NCBI GenBank assembly: GCA_018240935.1
Contig: JAFEEV010000254.1
Coordinates: 1-6,928 of the forward strand
Length of the DNA: 6,928 bases
Origin: Pseudomonadota bacterium
GTDB taxonomy: Bacteria > Pseudomonadota > Gammaproteobacteria > Burkholderiales > Nitrosomonadaceae
Direction: 5' to 3'
Positions 6,128-6,928 of the stretch are shown one piece after another. Numbering within the stretch: position 1 is the stretch's first letter; every line of letters begins with the position of its first letter. A model generated the notes under the pieces. The model saw only the letters and a list, made by a program, of their open reading frames with translations. It did no database searches and was not told the DNA's origin. Made by a program: the position numbers and the translations under genes.

Positions 6128-6928
6128 TTATTCAGCGATAAGAATCTGATTCTTACCACCTTTCTTTGCACGATACATGGCTTCATCCGCACGCTTAAAA
6201 ACGCTTTCCTGCGATTCTCCTGCGCGCAACTGTGCAACACCGGCGCTAAAGGTAATCAGCAAGCGTTTATTCTCGTGTAAAAAAAACTTCTTGGTCAGAT
6301 TCCGCCGTATCCTGGACAAAATTTGAACAGCTTCTTCTAGACTTGTATTGGGCAATAAAACTACGAATTCCTCGCCGCCATAGCGCGACACGACGTCTTC
6401 GGGACGCGTTGTATCCTTAACGGATTCAACCAGATAAACCAACGCATCATCCCCCACTTTATGGCCGTGCGTATCATTTAACTGTTTGAAATTATCGATA
6501 TCCAGCAAAGCAAAACACAAAGGGGTCTTATGGCGTATCGAGCGGGAAGTTTCGCGTTCGAAGGCGCTATCCAAACCGCGCCGGTTCAATATGCCCGTCA
6601 GATGGTCCTCATGAACCTTATCCCCCATTTCTTGCAATTCGGTTTCAAGTTGATTGATTTTGTCTTGCGCCATGCTGACTTCGGCGCGCGCCGCAAGAAA
6701 GTCATTGCGGTAATTCAGTGCGCTTTTTTGCATCTGCTTGGTTTCTTCCATAAGTTGCACCAGCAGCTGATTAAGTTCTTTGATGTCATCCGTTTTGCTG
6801 ATCTTGTCGGAATATTGTTCCAGCTTTGTCTGATACTCTCCGGTCGTATCACTGAGCTCCTCGATATTGGTGATCAATGACGTCACCATTTGTTTCAGTG
6901 TCAGTTTGGCTTCGCTCAAGTTACGCCG
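6128..6928 (-). CDS. Diguanylate cyclase, GGDEF domain (5' end beyond window)
   Basis: The frame stays open through the right edge, giving 266 visible codons ahead of TAA 6130-6128. The first possible initiator, TTG at 6919-6917, has no Shine-Dalgarno and the frame continues upstream of it, so I treat the gene as cut. The visible N-terminal half is a helical, coiled-coil module. The GGDEF domain starts at DHLTG, has LDIDNFKQLND, GGEEF encoded at 6365-6379 and an I-site RPED five residues ahead, so an active, product-inhibited cyclase is expected. It ends soon after the GGDEF domain (GGKNQILIAE). The similarity to the next gene extends from the helical module (shared KT, ET and AA positions and KI-LE-EL heptads) to the last helix, which points to an old tandem duplication. 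Any sensor domain would lie in the unseen N-terminus. Confidence 0.93.
   Translation of the reverse strand, partial: RRNLSEAKLTLKQMVTSLITNIEELSDTTGEYQTKLEQYSDKISKTDDIKELNQLLVQLMEETKQMQKSALNYRNDFLAARAEVSMAQDKINQLETELQEMGDKVHEDHLTGILNRRGLDSAFERETSRSIRHKTPLCFALLDIDNFKQLNDTHGHKVGDDALVYLVESVKDTTRPEDVVSRYGGEEFVVLLPNTSLEEAVQILSRIRRNLTKKFFLHENKRLLITFSAGVAQLRAGESQESVFKRADEAMYRAKKGGKNQILIAE

Noticed and set aside
6028..6240. Minus-strand frame of 70 codons at the end of the first cyclase
   Set aside because: It overlaps the GGDEF coding sequence in another frame and its tail runs into the noncoding gap; it is a shadow.
6917..6919. TTG as the start codon of the first cyclase
   Set aside because: The frame is open upstream to the window edge and no Shine-Dalgarno precedes the TTG, so the gene most likely begins outside.

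Overview
All six genes in this window lie on the minus strand. In transcription order, from high to low coordinates, they are: a diguanylate cyclase cut by the right edge, a second paralogous diguanylate cyclase, an EAL-HDOD protein with a degenerate EAL site, a CheZ-like protein, a CheY-type receiver, and the chemotaxis kinase CheA, whose last residues run off the left edge. This is a chemotaxis locus joined to a cyclic-di-GMP locus. The moderate base composition, the CheA layout (P1 to P5 with an E. coli-like P2) and candidate FliA (sigma-28) promoters suggest a flagellated proteobacterium. A betaproteobacterium of the Nitrosomonas/Nitrosospira type is my best guess, but it rests on general resemblance and no search was run.

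Layout. 6928-6128: GGDEF protein with coiled coil and GGEEF motif, 5' end outside the window. 6127-5773: 355-nt gap with a hairpin just after the stop, an A/T-flanked imperfect palindrome inside what may be a dispersed intergenic repeat, a weak FliA-like promoter and a nested inverted repeat in the presumed leader. 5772-4972: second GGDEF protein, similar to the first across the coiled coil as well as the catalytic domain. 4971-4812: 160-nt gap with a FliA-like promoter close to the next start. 4811-3573: EAL-HDOD protein. 3572-3275: 298-nt gap with no supportable gene and the best FliA promoter match in the window. 3274-2699: CheZ-like protein. 2632-2267: CheY-type receiver. 2126-1: CheA. I found no tRNA, rRNA, CRISPR array or insertion sequence.

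How it may work (inference). CheA phosphorylates the receiver on Asp53, and the CheZ-like protein, with a DxxxQ motif and an acidic-hydrophobic C-terminal tail, would remove the phosphate. The two cyclases should make c-di-GMP. The EAL-HDOD protein keeps most of the EAL pocket but has lost the second Asp of the catalytic pair, so it is more likely a binder or adaptor than a phosphodiesterase. FliA-like promoters ahead of three of the units would switch these genes on late in flagellar assembly.

The automatic start choices for the CheZ-like gene and for the second cyclase overlap their own Shine-Dalgarno sequences. I moved both downstream.
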